Assembly (NCBI GenBank): GCA_938003575.1
Contig: CALKYG010000027.1
Coordinates: 1 to 19,670 of the forward strand
Source: an uncultured Alphaproteobacteria bacterium
GTDB taxonomy: Bacteria; Pseudomonadota; Alphaproteobacteria; Caulobacterales; Parvularculaceae
Length of the DNA: 19,670 bases
Direction: 5' to 3'
Shown piece after piece: positions 12,799 through 19,670 of the stretch; positions within the stretch are counted from its first letter, which is position 1, and each line of letters begins with the position of its first letter. The notes beneath the pieces were generated by a model. The model had not been told where the DNA came from. It did not search any database and saw only the letters and a program-made list of their open reading frames with translations. Both the position numbers and the translations under genes were made by a program.

Positions 12799-15150
12799 AT
12801 GAATAACCGCCTTTTGGCGAAAGCCTCGATTCTCGCCTTGGCGATCGGCGCGCCGGGTGCGGCGTTCGCGCAGAGCGCCGTAGATGTTCTTCGTGACGAA
12901 GTCCTCGTCACCGGCACCAAGAAGGCCGATGCGGAAAACGTGCAGGACGTTCCGCTGGCGGTGACGGCCTACGGCGAGGAGCAGCTCGACGCGCTGAAGG
13001 TTCGTGATCTACAAAGTCTGACGACGTCGATGCCGAACGTGTCGTTCGACGATGTCGGAACGACGCGCGGCGTCGCCAACTTCTCGATTCGCGGACTTGG
13101 CATCAATTCATCGATTCCCGGAATTGATCCGACGGTCGGCGTGTTCAAGGACGGCGTTTATCTCGGCGTCAACGGCGGGGTGGTCCTCGATATTTTCGAC
13201 CTTGAGTCGATCGAGGTGCTGCGGGGGCCGCAAGGGATCCTTTTTGGACGCAACGTCACCGGCGGCGCCGTGCTGCTGAACATGAAGCGGCCCTCCTTCG
13301 ACGGGTTCCATGCGTCGTTCAAGGGCGCAGTCGAAAGCGGCCTTCGCTCGACCGGTGAAAATTATTACGCGATGGGCGCGGTCAGCGGCCCGCTGATCGA
13401 GGACAAGCTCGCCGCGCGCGTGTCGCTCTATTACAACAAGGACGAAGGGTATTTCCGGCGTTATCTCGGCGGCCCCGTCCCGAATGCTCTGGCCGTCCCG
13501 TTCTACACCGCCGCATTGGATCCGATTCTCGGTCCCGGCGCCGGCGCTCTCATAGGCGGTCTGGTGCAGGGGCCGGGCGTCGACGACTTTGAAGATTTCG
13601 GCCGGGCTGAAACTTGGATTGTGCGGCCGTCGCTGACCTTCACGCCGTCTGATTCTGTCGAACTGTATTTGAGCTATGAGCATTTCGACAGCGAGGGCGA
13701 CGGCCCTCCCGGCCAAAACCATTTGGCCGGCACCGGCGCGCCCAATTTCTTTTTCACCGCCGATCGCAATTCCTTCGACTTTTCGATCGACAATGTCGGC
13801 TTCTATGAGACCACAGCCGATCAGCTGACGGCGGAATTGAAAATCGATGTCGGCTTCGGCGACGGCACGATCACGAATCTGTTCGGCTGGCGGGACACCA
13901 GCGGCACTACCGGCGGCGACATTGACGCCACGCCGTTGTTCCTCTTCCATTCGAATTCGGAAAGCGAACAGGATCAATGGTCGAATGAAATCCGGTATAA
14001 TGGAACTTTCGGCCGTGCGGACGTTACGGCCGGCTTCTATTATTTCACGCAGGATCTCGCTTATACGGAACGACGGTACATTCTGGGCGGGTTCCAGAAT
14101 TTTTCCGGCGGCGGCCGCGTTGACCATGACGTGCTCGGCATTTTCGGTCAGGTCGATTTCAGCCTGACGGACGCGCTCGTGTTCACTGTCGGCGGTCGGT
14201 GGACGGATGAGAAGAAAGACGCCGAAATCTCCAATATCCGCGCCAATGGAAATATCGGAGCGACGATGTTCGGCGTTCCGGGATGCGGCGTTGTCGACGG
14301 CTCATGTCCTGTCAATTTCGCCGACGAGGAATCCTGGTCGAACTTTACGCCGAAGGTCGGCTTCACCTGGACGGCGAGCGACAGCGCAAACATCTACGCT
14401 CACTGGACGCAAGGGGTTCGTTCCGGGGGTTACAATTTCCGCAATACGTCGACGACCGTCTTCAATCCGGGCCCGTGGGATGAAGAAACCGTCAACGCTT
14501 TCGAAATCGGCACGAAGGTGCAGACCGCTGACGGCCGGGTCACGCTGAATGCCGCCGCTTATTACAATGACATCAACGGCATGCAGCGCGAGGTGAACCT
14601 GCCCGATCCCGTCACGGGCGTCGTGCAGATCATCGACAATACAGCTGACGCTACGATTTGGGGATTTGAGGCGGAAGGCCGCATTGCGGCGACGGACCGT
14701 CTGCTGCTGACCGGCTTCGTCGGCTACACGAACGGCGATTATGATAAGATATTCGCCGACATCAGCGGCACGAGCGGCGTGATCGACGCAGCCGATTTCG
14801 CACTCGAGATTCCACGCCTCGTGCCATGGACCTACGGCGCCGGGTTCGTGCACTCTCTGCCGCTTGGCGGATCGACCTTCATCAATTCACGGTTCAGCTA
14901 TTCGCATCGTGACAGCTCATTCTACACTGACAACAACCTCGGCACGCTGAATTCGCTGAACATCATCGACGCCAGCATCGCGCTGTCGCTGATGGACGGA
15001 AGGGTTGATCTGTCCCTCTACGGCAAGAACCTGCTCCATGAAGTCAATCATGGCGGCGACACGCAGCTTCCAGGGTCGCTCGGCGGCGGCACGTTCTCGC
15101 CGCTGATGAAGGGCCGCATTGTCGGTCTCGAGCTGAAACTCTCATATTGA
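12799..15150 (+). CDS. TonB-dependent outer-membrane receptor
   Basis: A 783-residue outer-membrane receptor that imports a scarce ligand using proton-motive force through TonB-ExbBD. A signal peptide (about residues 1-24, cleavage after AFA) is followed by the TonB box region DEVLVTGTKK, the plug domain (NVQDVPLAVTAYGEEQL, DLQSLTTSMPNVSF, SIRGLG, GVFKDGVYLG, IEVLRGPQGILFGRNVTGGAV) and a beta-barrel of about 620 residues ending VGLELKLSY; the last residue is Tyr rather than the common Phe. Ribosome site GGGAGG precedes ATG. The ligand cannot be read from sequence; the plug resembles the large FecA-like receptors abundant in sphingomonads and Caulobacterales. No transport, regulator or hydrolase gene adjoins it, so it stands as a single cistron closed by a strong terminator. 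Confidence 0.93.
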   Translation: MNNRLLAKASILALAIGAPGAAFAQSAVDVLRDEVLVTGTKKADAENVQDVPLAVTAYGEEQLDALKVRDLQSLTTSMPNVSFDDVGTTRGVANFSIRGLGINSSIPGIDPTVGVFKDGVYLGVNGGVVLDIFDLESIEVLRGPQGILFGRNVTGGAVLLNMKRPSFDGFHASFKGAVESGLRSTGENYYAMGAVSGPLIEDKLAARVSLYYNKDEGYFRRYLGGPVPNALAVPFYTAALDPILGPGAGALIGGLVQGPGVDDFEDFGRAETWIVRPSLTFTPSDSVELYLSYEHFDSEGDGPPGQNHLAGTGAPNFFFTADRNSFDFSIDNVGFYETTADQLTAELKIDVGFGDGTITNLFGWRDTSGTTGGDIDATPLFLFHSNSESEQDQWSNEIRYNGTFGRADVTAGFYYFTQDLAYTERRYILGGFQNFSGGGRVDHDVLGIFGQVDFSLTDALVFTVGGRWTDEKKDAEISNIRANGNIGATMFGVPGCGVVDGSCPVNFADEESWSNFTPKVGFTWTASDSANIYAHWTQGVRSGGYNFRNTSTTVFNPGPWDEETVNAFEIGTKVQTADGRVTLNAAAYYNDINGMQREVNLPDPVTGVVQIIDNTADATIWGFEAEGRIAATDRLLLTGFVGYTNGDYDKIFADISGTSGVIDAADFALEIPRLVPWTYGAGFVHSLPLGGSTFINSRFSYSHRDSSFYTDNNLGTLNSLNIIDASIALSLMDGRVDLSLYGKNLLHEVNHGGDTQLPGSLGGGTFSPLMKGRIVGLELKLSY

Positions 15151-15175
15151 TCGGCCGATCTGAAAAGCCGGCCTC

Positions 15176-15202
15176 GCCCCCGCTTCGGCGGGGGCTTTTT
15201 TT
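15176..15202 (+). terminator. strong intrinsic terminator after the TonB-dependent receptor
   Basis: GCCCCCGC (15176-15183), loop TTCG, GCGGGGGC (15188-15195), then seven Ts (15196-15202). A perfect 8-bp GC stem with a stable tetraloop and a clean T-run, 25 bases after the receptor stop. Confidence 0.93.
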
Positions 15203-15230
15203 CGGGCTGAGGGCGCGCAATTATCGACCA

Positions 15231-15491
15231 ATGGGCCCTGAAATTGTCATCGACGCGACCGGCCTCAGATGCCCGCTTCCGGTGCTCCGGATGGAGGCGG
15301 CGCTGAGGCGCCTGCCGCCTGGCGGGCGGGTCAGGATCATTTCTGACGACCCGGTTGCGGCGGTTGATATTCCTCACTTCGCCCGGGACGCTGGATGCCG
15401 CTGCGAACGGTCGCCGGGACCTGACGGGATTTGCGTCTTTCTGGTCACGCAAGGCGAAAAACCGCGCAATCGGGTCTCGACCGGCGAGTAG
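15231..15491 (+). CDS. TusA/SirA-family sulfurtransferase-like protein
   Basis: An 86-residue protein of the TusA family of small cytoplasmic sulfur carriers. It begins IVIDATGLRCPLPVLRME, with the persulfide cysteine Cys14 in the CPxP motif, and continues RLPPGGRVRIISDDPVAAVDIPHFARDAG, the usual second helix region. Characterised members pass sulfur in 2-thiouridine tRNA or molybdenum cofactor synthesis; which one applies is not shown. The frame is open from 15147 but that version reads through the receptor's terminator, so ATG 15231 is preferred. Two extra cysteines lie in GCRCE. The tail GEKPRNRVSTGE is longer than in TusA. The start is only 28 bases past the terminator T-run, with no good ribosome site, leaving little room for its own promoter. 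Confidence 0.85.
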   Translation: MGPEIVIDATGLRCPLPVLRMEAALRRLPPGGRVRIISDDPVAAVDIPHFARDAGCRCERSPGPDGICVFLVTQGEKPRNRVSTGE

Positions 15492-15532
15492 CCGGGAGCC
15501 TTGCGGTCGCCAAATTGTCAACGGCCATGCTA

Positions 15533-15540
15533 ATGGTTAA
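15533..15540 (-). promoter_or_regulatory. TTAACCAT, possible CtrA half-site
   Basis: TTAACCAT on the minus strand, 69 bases before the Sel1-repeat gene. This octamer matches the CtrA half-site known from Caulobacter promoters. A single match of eight bases is weak evidence, and the full TTAA-N7-TTAA site is not present. Confidence 0.2.
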
Positions 15541-15609
15541 TGTGGTCCTCAGGGTGTTTTTGCTTCAGGTTGAGCAAGCGGTTGGGGCCGTCTGGGGAGT
15601 CGAGGGGTT

Positions 15610-16917
15610 ATGAGGAAAAATCAGGTCATGCATCATTCCGGATTGCGCCGGGCGCTCCTGGGCGTCACGGCGGCGACTGCCCTTTCGCTCGCGGGCGCGG
15701 CGCACGCCAATTACGATATTGGCCTTAAGGCGTATGAGCAGGGGCAGTATGATGTGGCGGTCGATATCTGGACGAGGTTCGCGGTCGCCGGCGACGTGCG
15801 CTCGATGAAGGCTCTTGGCGACGTTTACTCCGGTGCCGTCCTCGAAGGATCGAAAGGCGCGAAAATCCCGCTCGAAACCGGCCGCAAGATCGACAATGTC
15901 GAAGCGCTGCGCTGGTATTCGCTCGCAGCCTATCACCGGTTCAACGAAGGCTTCCAGATGCCGTCTGCAGAAGAGCGCAATGCGCAGATTCTCGCCGAGG
16001 AACGCCTTCCCGAAATCCGTTTCCGTATGAGCACGGCTGACGTGACAAAGGCCGAAAAGCTCGTCTCGGACACGTTCGAGAGAGGCAGCCCCTATGATCT
16101 TTATACGCTCGGCGACATGTACCGCCGGGGCACGGGCGTCGGCAAGAACAACACCAAAGCGCTGACCATGTACGCGCTCGCCAAGGCGCGCGGCGTCGGC
16201 GCCGCTTCAATCGCCTATGAGGAGCTTGAGGCGCTGATGTCCCCGACCGAAGTAAAAACGGCGAACGAGTCGGTTGTCGGCTGGCAGCCGCCGCTTCCTG
16301 AAGAGCACACCGGCGACACGCCGCAGATGAAGGAGCTTGAGCGCACTAAGAAGGAACTGGAGGAGCTTCGTCTGCAGCAGGCGTTGACGGCGATCGCGGA
16401 CATCGATGTCGAGCTCATCCAGAGGTCGTTGAAGTCGCTCGGCCTTTATTACGGCCCAATCGACAACGAGATGGGAACGGCCACGCGCGATGCGATCCGG
16501 CGCTTTCAATTCACGCAGGTGAAATCCGACTCGCAGCTCACCGACGAAGAGAAAGAGGCGGTTAAAACCGGCGTTCTCACTGCCCGGCAGACCGTTGACC
16601 TTTTCAAAGCGGCGGCGGACGCCGGGCATCCGATGTCGCAATACGTGCTCGGCATCATGCATGTGCGCGGAATCGGCGTCGTGCAGGACGGCGACAAGGC
16701 TCTCAAATATCTCGGCGACGCCTCGAAGGCCGACCTCGCCATCGCGCATTACGCGCTCGGCGTCGTTTATCGCGACTCAACGCCGGGCCTTAATCCAGTG
16801 CGTCCTGACAAGGCCAAGGCGGCGATCCACTTCGCCCGCGCGCAGGCGCTCGGCTATAAACAGGCGGGCGACGCATTGCGGCAGCTTGAGTTCGAAAAGC
16901 CGCGCAACGTCGAATAG
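15610..16917 (+). CDS. exported Sel1-repeat protein with peptidoglycan-binding domain
   Basis: A 435-residue protein with a signal peptide (residues 1 to about 33, ending GAAHA). Sel1-like/TPR repeats occupy two blocks: about 45-105 and 155-200 (GDMYRRGTGVGKNNTKALTMYALA), then about 335-425 (GIMHVRGIGVVQDGDKALKYL; ALGVVYRDS...PDKAKAAIHFARAQALG). Between them lie a charged coiled-coil-like helix (ELERTKKELEELRLQ, about 240-258) and a peptidoglycan-binding-1 domain (VELIQRSLKSLGLYYGPIDN, TATRDAIRRFQ, about 268-305). Likely a periplasmic scaffold bound to the cell wall; no catalytic motif is visible. ATG 15610 follows GAGGGG at only two bases; ATG 15628 is an alternative. The next gene starts 15 bases after its stop, so the two are an operon. 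Confidence 0.87.
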   Translation: MRKNQVMHHSGLRRALLGVTAATALSLAGAAHANYDIGLKAYEQGQYDVAVDIWTRFAVAGDVRSMKALGDVYSGAVLEGSKGAKIPLETGRKIDNVEALRWYSLAAYHRFNEGFQMPSAEERNAQILAEERLPEIRFRMSTADVTKAEKLVSDTFERGSPYDLYTLGDMYRRGTGVGKNNTKALTMYALAKARGVGAASIAYEELEALMSPTEVKTANESVVGWQPPLPEEHTGDTPQMKELERTKKELEELRLQQALTAIADIDVELIQRSLKSLGLYYGPIDNEMGTATRDAIRRFQFTQVKSDSQLTDEEKEAVKTGVLTARQTVDLFKAAADAGHPMSQYVLGIMHVRGIGVVQDGDKALKYLGDASKADLAIAHYALGVVYRDSTPGLNPVRPDKAKAAIHFARAQALGYKQAGDALRQLEFEKPRNVE

Positions 16918-16932
16918 CAGGAGATGAGTTCC

Positions 16933-18561
16933 ATGAAACGCGTTGTTCAATTTCTGGCGGCTGCAAGCGGCGCTGCTATCGCTCTCTCCGGCGCAGCCGA
17001 TGCGCAAAGCCTCGGCGGCTTCCCTATTCGCGAGCCGGGCGCTTCCGGCCCTTCCAGCGGATCTTCCTCCGGCGGGTCGCCAGCCTCTTCGCGCAACGAA
17101 GTCGTCGTCAGCAAGGACGCCGGCAGCAAAGTGACGACGATTGCTCAGGCGATGAAAATCGTGCGCCCGGGCGGCACCATTCTTGTGAAGGGCGGCGTCT
17201 ACGAAGAGAACATAGTCGTCACAAAGCCGGTTGAAATCCGGGGCGTTGCAGGCGACTACGGCCGCAATGCGGTCATCCGCGCCGCCTCGACTTCGCCATG
17301 CGTGTCAATCGCCCCGGATTCGGCGCTTGCCAGCGTCAGCCTGTCCTCCCTTATCTTCGAATTCGACGCGAACGTTCCGTCGGGAAGCTGCATCGACATC
17401 AGGGGCGGAACGGTCTCGGTTTCGGACAGCTTCATCATCCCGTCGGATTCCGACATTCCGTTGCGCGCCGCCTACGGTCCAATCGGCGGACAAATGCGTC
17501 CGGAACTTTTGGACCATCTGGCGCGGCCCTCCCGCGATCCCGGCCTCTATGAGCGCGTCGAGGACGCTTTCGGAAAGTGCAAGGACGGCAAGGACGGCGA
17601 ATGGTGCAAGGCGACCTCGCCCCTTTCCGTTTCCTCGTGCTCGGAGCGCGTCGGCGGATACCTTTCCTGCCAGTCGACTTTCGCCATTCGCGGCTCGCTT
17701 GAATGCAAGGAAAGGGGCCGCGATCTGTGGTGCCGCGCCAGCGACATCGTCGCTGCCGGTGCGGTCGATGAGGCGACGCGGCTTGAAGGTTATATAGCGC
17801 GGCATGCTCAACCCGTCGGCGCTGAAAACAAAACGTGGCAGATCGCGACGGGCGGCACACGCGTCGAGGAGATTCTGCACGCCCGGACGGCGCGCGGCGT
17901 CGGCCTTCTTTCAGGGCCGTCATCGGGCATTCGCATAACGGCTGGCGACATCCGCCTCGACGGCAACGTCATTGTCGGCGCGCGCACGGCGGTGAGCTTC
18001 GGGAGCGATCACAATGCGTTTATCAAGGGCGCGCTCACAAACAACGTCATAATCGGCAACGGCGTCGGCATTGCAGCGGCTGGCGGCGCTGCGGATCTTT
18101 TACTGACCCGCAATACGATTCGGTATAATGCAGGCGACGGCGTCAACGCCGACGTTTATGACGGCGTCAAGATCATCGCCAACGAAATCACCGGCAACCA
18201 GAACGGCATCTTCCTCTCGGAAAAAGTCCGTATGGCGACCGTTTCCTCTAACCTCGTCGCACGAAATCTTTCTGACGCCATGCGCGTATCGAGCGGTTTC
18301 TTCGGGGCGGTCGGCGGCAATACGTTCGCTGAAAACGGCGGCTGCACGATACAATTCTTTTCGGCCGAGCAAAAAATCCTGAACGACGCCGACATAAAGG
18401 TGACTGCGTACCGTGATTTCACGCCGCAAGTCGTCTATGAAAGCTCGAACTATGCGGTCGGGAATTCCGGCGACGCAAAAATCGGAAAGATCAGGAAATC
18501 GCGGCGGGACGACAATCGCGCCGCCTCTCCACAGCTGGCCTCCTGCAACGCGCCGCTCTGA
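16933..18561 (+). CDS. exported right-handed parallel beta-helix protein with cysteine-pair insert
   Basis: A 542-residue secreted or periplasmic protein. A signal peptide (about 1-25, ending ADA) and a Ser/Gly-rich linker (about 36-55) precede a pectin-lyase-like beta-helix in two parts: TTIAQAMKIVRPGGTILVKGGVY up to about residue 175, then about 330-490 (GIRITAGDIRLDGNVIVGAR, NNVIIGNGVGIAAAGG, NTIRYNAGDGVNA, NEITGNQNGIFLS, NTFAENGGCTIQFF), resembling NosD-like carbohydrate-binding/hydrolase repeats. The middle (about 200-275) carries three cysteine pairs at 216/225, 236/246 and 258/267. No lyase active site is evident. ATG 16933 is chosen because AGGAG sits nine bases upstream, whereas it directly abuts ATG 16924. 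It lies 15 bases after the Sel1 gene; both probably act in the envelope. Confidence 0.85.
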   Translation: MKRVVQFLAAASGAAIALSGAADAQSLGGFPIREPGASGPSSGSSSGGSPASSRNEVVVSKDAGSKVTTIAQAMKIVRPGGTILVKGGVYEENIVVTKPVEIRGVAGDYGRNAVIRAASTSPCVSIAPDSALASVSLSSLIFEFDANVPSGSCIDIRGGTVSVSDSFIIPSDSDIPLRAAYGPIGGQMRPELLDHLARPSRDPGLYERVEDAFGKCKDGKDGEWCKATSPLSVSSCSERVGGYLSCQSTFAIRGSLECKERGRDLWCRASDIVAAGAVDEATRLEGYIARHAQPVGAENKTWQIATGGTRVEEILHARTARGVGLLSGPSSGIRITAGDIRLDGNVIVGARTAVSFGSDHNAFIKGALTNNVIIGNGVGIAAAGGAADLLLTRNTIRYNAGDGVNADVYDGVKIIANEITGNQNGIFLSEKVRMATVSSNLVARNLSDAMRVSSGFFGAVGGNTFAENGGCTIQFFSAEQKILNDADIKVTAYRDFTPQVVYESSNYAVGNSGDAKIGKIRKSRRDDNRAASPQLASCNAPL

Positions 18562-18584
18562 TAGATTGCAGCAAGCCGGAACAA

Positions 18585-18614
18585 AGCGCCCCCTGATCGG
18601 GGGCGCTCTCTTTT
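18585..18614. terminator. intrinsic terminator after the beta-helix gene, perhaps bidirectional
   Basis: AGCGCCCCC (18585-18593), loop TGATC, GGGGGCGCT (18599-18607), a perfect 9-bp stem, followed on the plus strand by CTCTTTT and on the minus strand by TTTGTT. It lies 23 bases after the beta-helix stop and 23 bases past the 3' end of the minus-strand tRNA gene, so it may serve both. Confidence 0.85.
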
Positions 18615-18629
18615 CCGGCGTTCTGCGGC

Positions 18630-18714
18630 TGGTGCGGGCGGTCGGGGTCGAACCGACACTCCTTGCGGAACCAGATTTTGAGTCTGGCGCGTCTGCCAAT
18701 TCCGCCACGCCCGC
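18630..18714 (-). tRNA. tRNA-Leu (anticodon CAA)
   Basis: An 85-base class II tRNA including an encoded CCA end. The acceptor stem is GCGGGCG paired with CGCCCGC, discriminator A; the D arm is GGCGGAATTGGCAGACGC; the anticodon arm is CCAGA-CTCAAAA-TCTGG with anticodon CAA at loop positions 34-36; a long variable arm follows; the T arm has GGTTCGACCCC. It decodes UUG. It stands alone between the two plus-strand units. Confidence 0.96.
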
Positions 18715-18840
18715 GCACCGAAAGCGCGCGGATAATAGGGGCGGGACCTCCGGGGTCAAGCAGCGGTGAAACGAACTTGTGAAGCCCCGCGACGATCCGT
18801 CTGGGCGCGCCTTTATGGGCGTTGGGAGTATGGTCGCTTC

Positions 18841-19383
18841 ATGCTTAGCGTCATCAGCAAAAGGCCGCTTGTCGATTCAGCGCTGCTCGTGGCGGCGCTC
18901 TCCAGCGCCGGCCTTCTTATCGGCGCGCATCTCTTTGAACATGTGGGCGGTCTTGCTCCATGTGCGCTATGCCTCGACCAGCGCGAGGCGCACTGGACCG
19001 GCCTTTCTCTTTCTCTTGCCGGCGTCATCGCGGGCGCCGTGCTGAAGTGGCGGCGCGCGGCCGTTGCGACAGCCGGTGCGTGCGCGCTCGTCTATCTCTT
19101 CAGCGCCGGCCTTGCGTTTTATCATTCGGGGGTCGAGTTTCATTTCTGGCCGGGCCCTGCGACATGCTCCGGCGGCGGCCCTGTCGATCTCGCTGGCGGA
19201 TCGCTCGCGGACGTTCTCGACCAAAAACCATCAGGACCCTCGTGCACGGAGGCCGCCTGGCGATTTCTCGGGGTTTCAATGGCGGGCTACAATCTTCTGG
19301 TATCAGCCGGCCTCTTCGCAATATGCATGGTCGCGACTACGCTTGCGGCCAGGGATCAGCGCCAGGCGAAACGGGCGACATGA
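18841..19383 (+). CDS. dsbB: disulfide bond formation protein DsbB
   Basis: An inner-membrane quinone reductase that reoxidises periplasmic DsbA-type oxidases. Four hydrophobic spans are visible. The first periplasmic loop has the mark PCALCLDQR with Cys41 and Cys44; the second loop has Cys109 (ATCSGG) and Cys135 (GPSCTEAAW), giving the canonical two redox pairs. Length is 180 aa from ATG 18841, in the family range. The frame is open from ATG 18766, which adds 25 Arg-rich residues just in front of the first span; I prefer 18841, which has GGGAG about 14 bases upstream, but cannot exclude the longer form. The stop overlaps the coq7 start (ATGA, 19380-19383). No dsbA is in the window. The adjacent ubiquinone-synthesis gene suits an enzyme that passes electrons to ubiquinone. 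Confidence 0.9.
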   Translation: MLSVISKRPLVDSALLVAALSSAGLLIGAHLFEHVGGLAPCALCLDQREAHWTGLSLSLAGVIAGAVLKWRRAAVATAGACALVYLFSAGLAFYHSGVEFHFWPGPATCSGGGPVDLAGGSLADVLDQKPSGPSCTEAAWRFLGVSMAGYNLLVSAGLFAICMVATTLAARDQRQAKRAT

Positions 19384-19670
19384 CGCGGAGAGCCTTCAAT
19401 TGCGACCGGATGACGCCGGGCCCCCGCGCCAACCGGCTTGCGGAGATGCTCCGCGTCGACCATGCGGGCGAGCATGGCGCGGTCCAGATTTACCGCGGGC
19501 AGCGCGCGGTCTTCGATGCGGTCAGCGGCAAAAAGGCGCTCTCAGACACAATCCTCGCCATGGAGGAGGGCGAGGCGACCCACCTTGATACCTTTAACCG
19601 GCTTCTCGCCGAGCGCGGCGTCCGGCCGACATTGCTTTCGCCGGTTTGGAGCGTCGCCGGTTTCGGTCTC
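19380..19670 (+). CDS. coq7: demethoxyubiquinone hydroxylase COQ7, 5' part only
   Basis: Ninety-seven codons before the window ends; the gene continues past 19670. COQ7 is a membrane-associated di-iron monooxygenase that hydroxylates demethoxyubiquinone, a late step of ubiquinone synthesis. Visible marks are RVDHAGEHGAVQIYRGQ with the first iron ligand Glu31, and MEEGEATHLDTF with the ExxH pair Glu65/His68, then FNRLLAERGVRPTLLSPVW; the remaining ligands would be in the missing part. The start at 19380 overlaps the dsbB stop, so translation is probably coupled. An in-frame ATG at 19410 is a less likely alternative. Confidence 0.94.
   Translation, partial: MTRRAFNCDRMTPGPRANRLAEMLRVDHAGEHGAVQIYRGQRAVFDAVSGKKALSDTILAMEEGEATHLDTFNRLLAERGVRPTLLSPVWSVAGFGL

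Noticed and set aside
13108..14127. Minus-strand frame of 339 codons inside the TonB-dependent receptor
   Set aside because: Antisense shadow of a clear receptor gene; no recognisable protein features.

Overview
The window is high-GC alphaproteobacterial chromosome, densely coding, with frequent ATGA stop/start overlaps. Evidence for the lineage is the ppsR-maf-aroE-coaE order, an NfeD/slipin cluster, a FecA-like TonB-dependent receptor, and a dsbB-coq7 pair (ubiquinone user). The style suggests Caulobacterales, Parvularculales or Hyphomonadaceae-like bacteria; that placement is inference and I cannot name a species. I see no insertion sequence, integrase, phage gene or CRISPR array.

Region 1 (1-3195, +): a 312-base leader with small inverted repeats, then four tightly coupled housekeeping genes: ppsR (PEP synthase/PPDK regulator), a YceF-type maf nucleotide pyrophosphatase, aroE and coaE. 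Each junction is a 1- or 4-base stop/start overlap, so they form one transcription and translation unit.

Region 2 (3275-5691) is the least ordinary part. On the minus strand a 426-residue protein with the Thr1/Asp17/Lys signature of proteasome/HslV-type N-terminal-nucleophile hydrolases is followed after 11 bases by a 150-residue basic protein of unknown function. Divergent from them on the plus strand lie two very small single-span membrane proteins (41 and 36 aa) that align without gaps and look like tandem paralogues. A long hairpin sits directly in front of the second. Two GTTAAC-centred sites lie between the divergent units.

Region 3 (5736-9948): a DUF2142 multi-span membrane protein whose tail overlaps the tail of a convergent SelO pseudokinase (protein AMPylase); then, divergent from selO across about 140 bases containing inverted and direct repeats, a threonine ammonia-lyase.

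Region 4 (10048-12631): a membrane-proteostasis operon of long NfeD (ClpP-class Ser/Lys protease plus membrane and OB domains), a short NfeD-like protein and a slipin/SPFH protein.

Region 5 (12799-18614): a TonB-dependent receptor closed by a strong terminator; a TusA-family protein starting only 28 bases after that terminator; then a two-gene unit of exported proteins, a Sel1-repeat/peptidoglycan-binding protein and a parallel beta-helix protein with a threefold cysteine-pair insert, closed by a second terminator.

Region 6 (18630-19670): tRNA-Leu(CAA) on the minus strand, then dsbB overlapping the start of coq7, which runs off the window.
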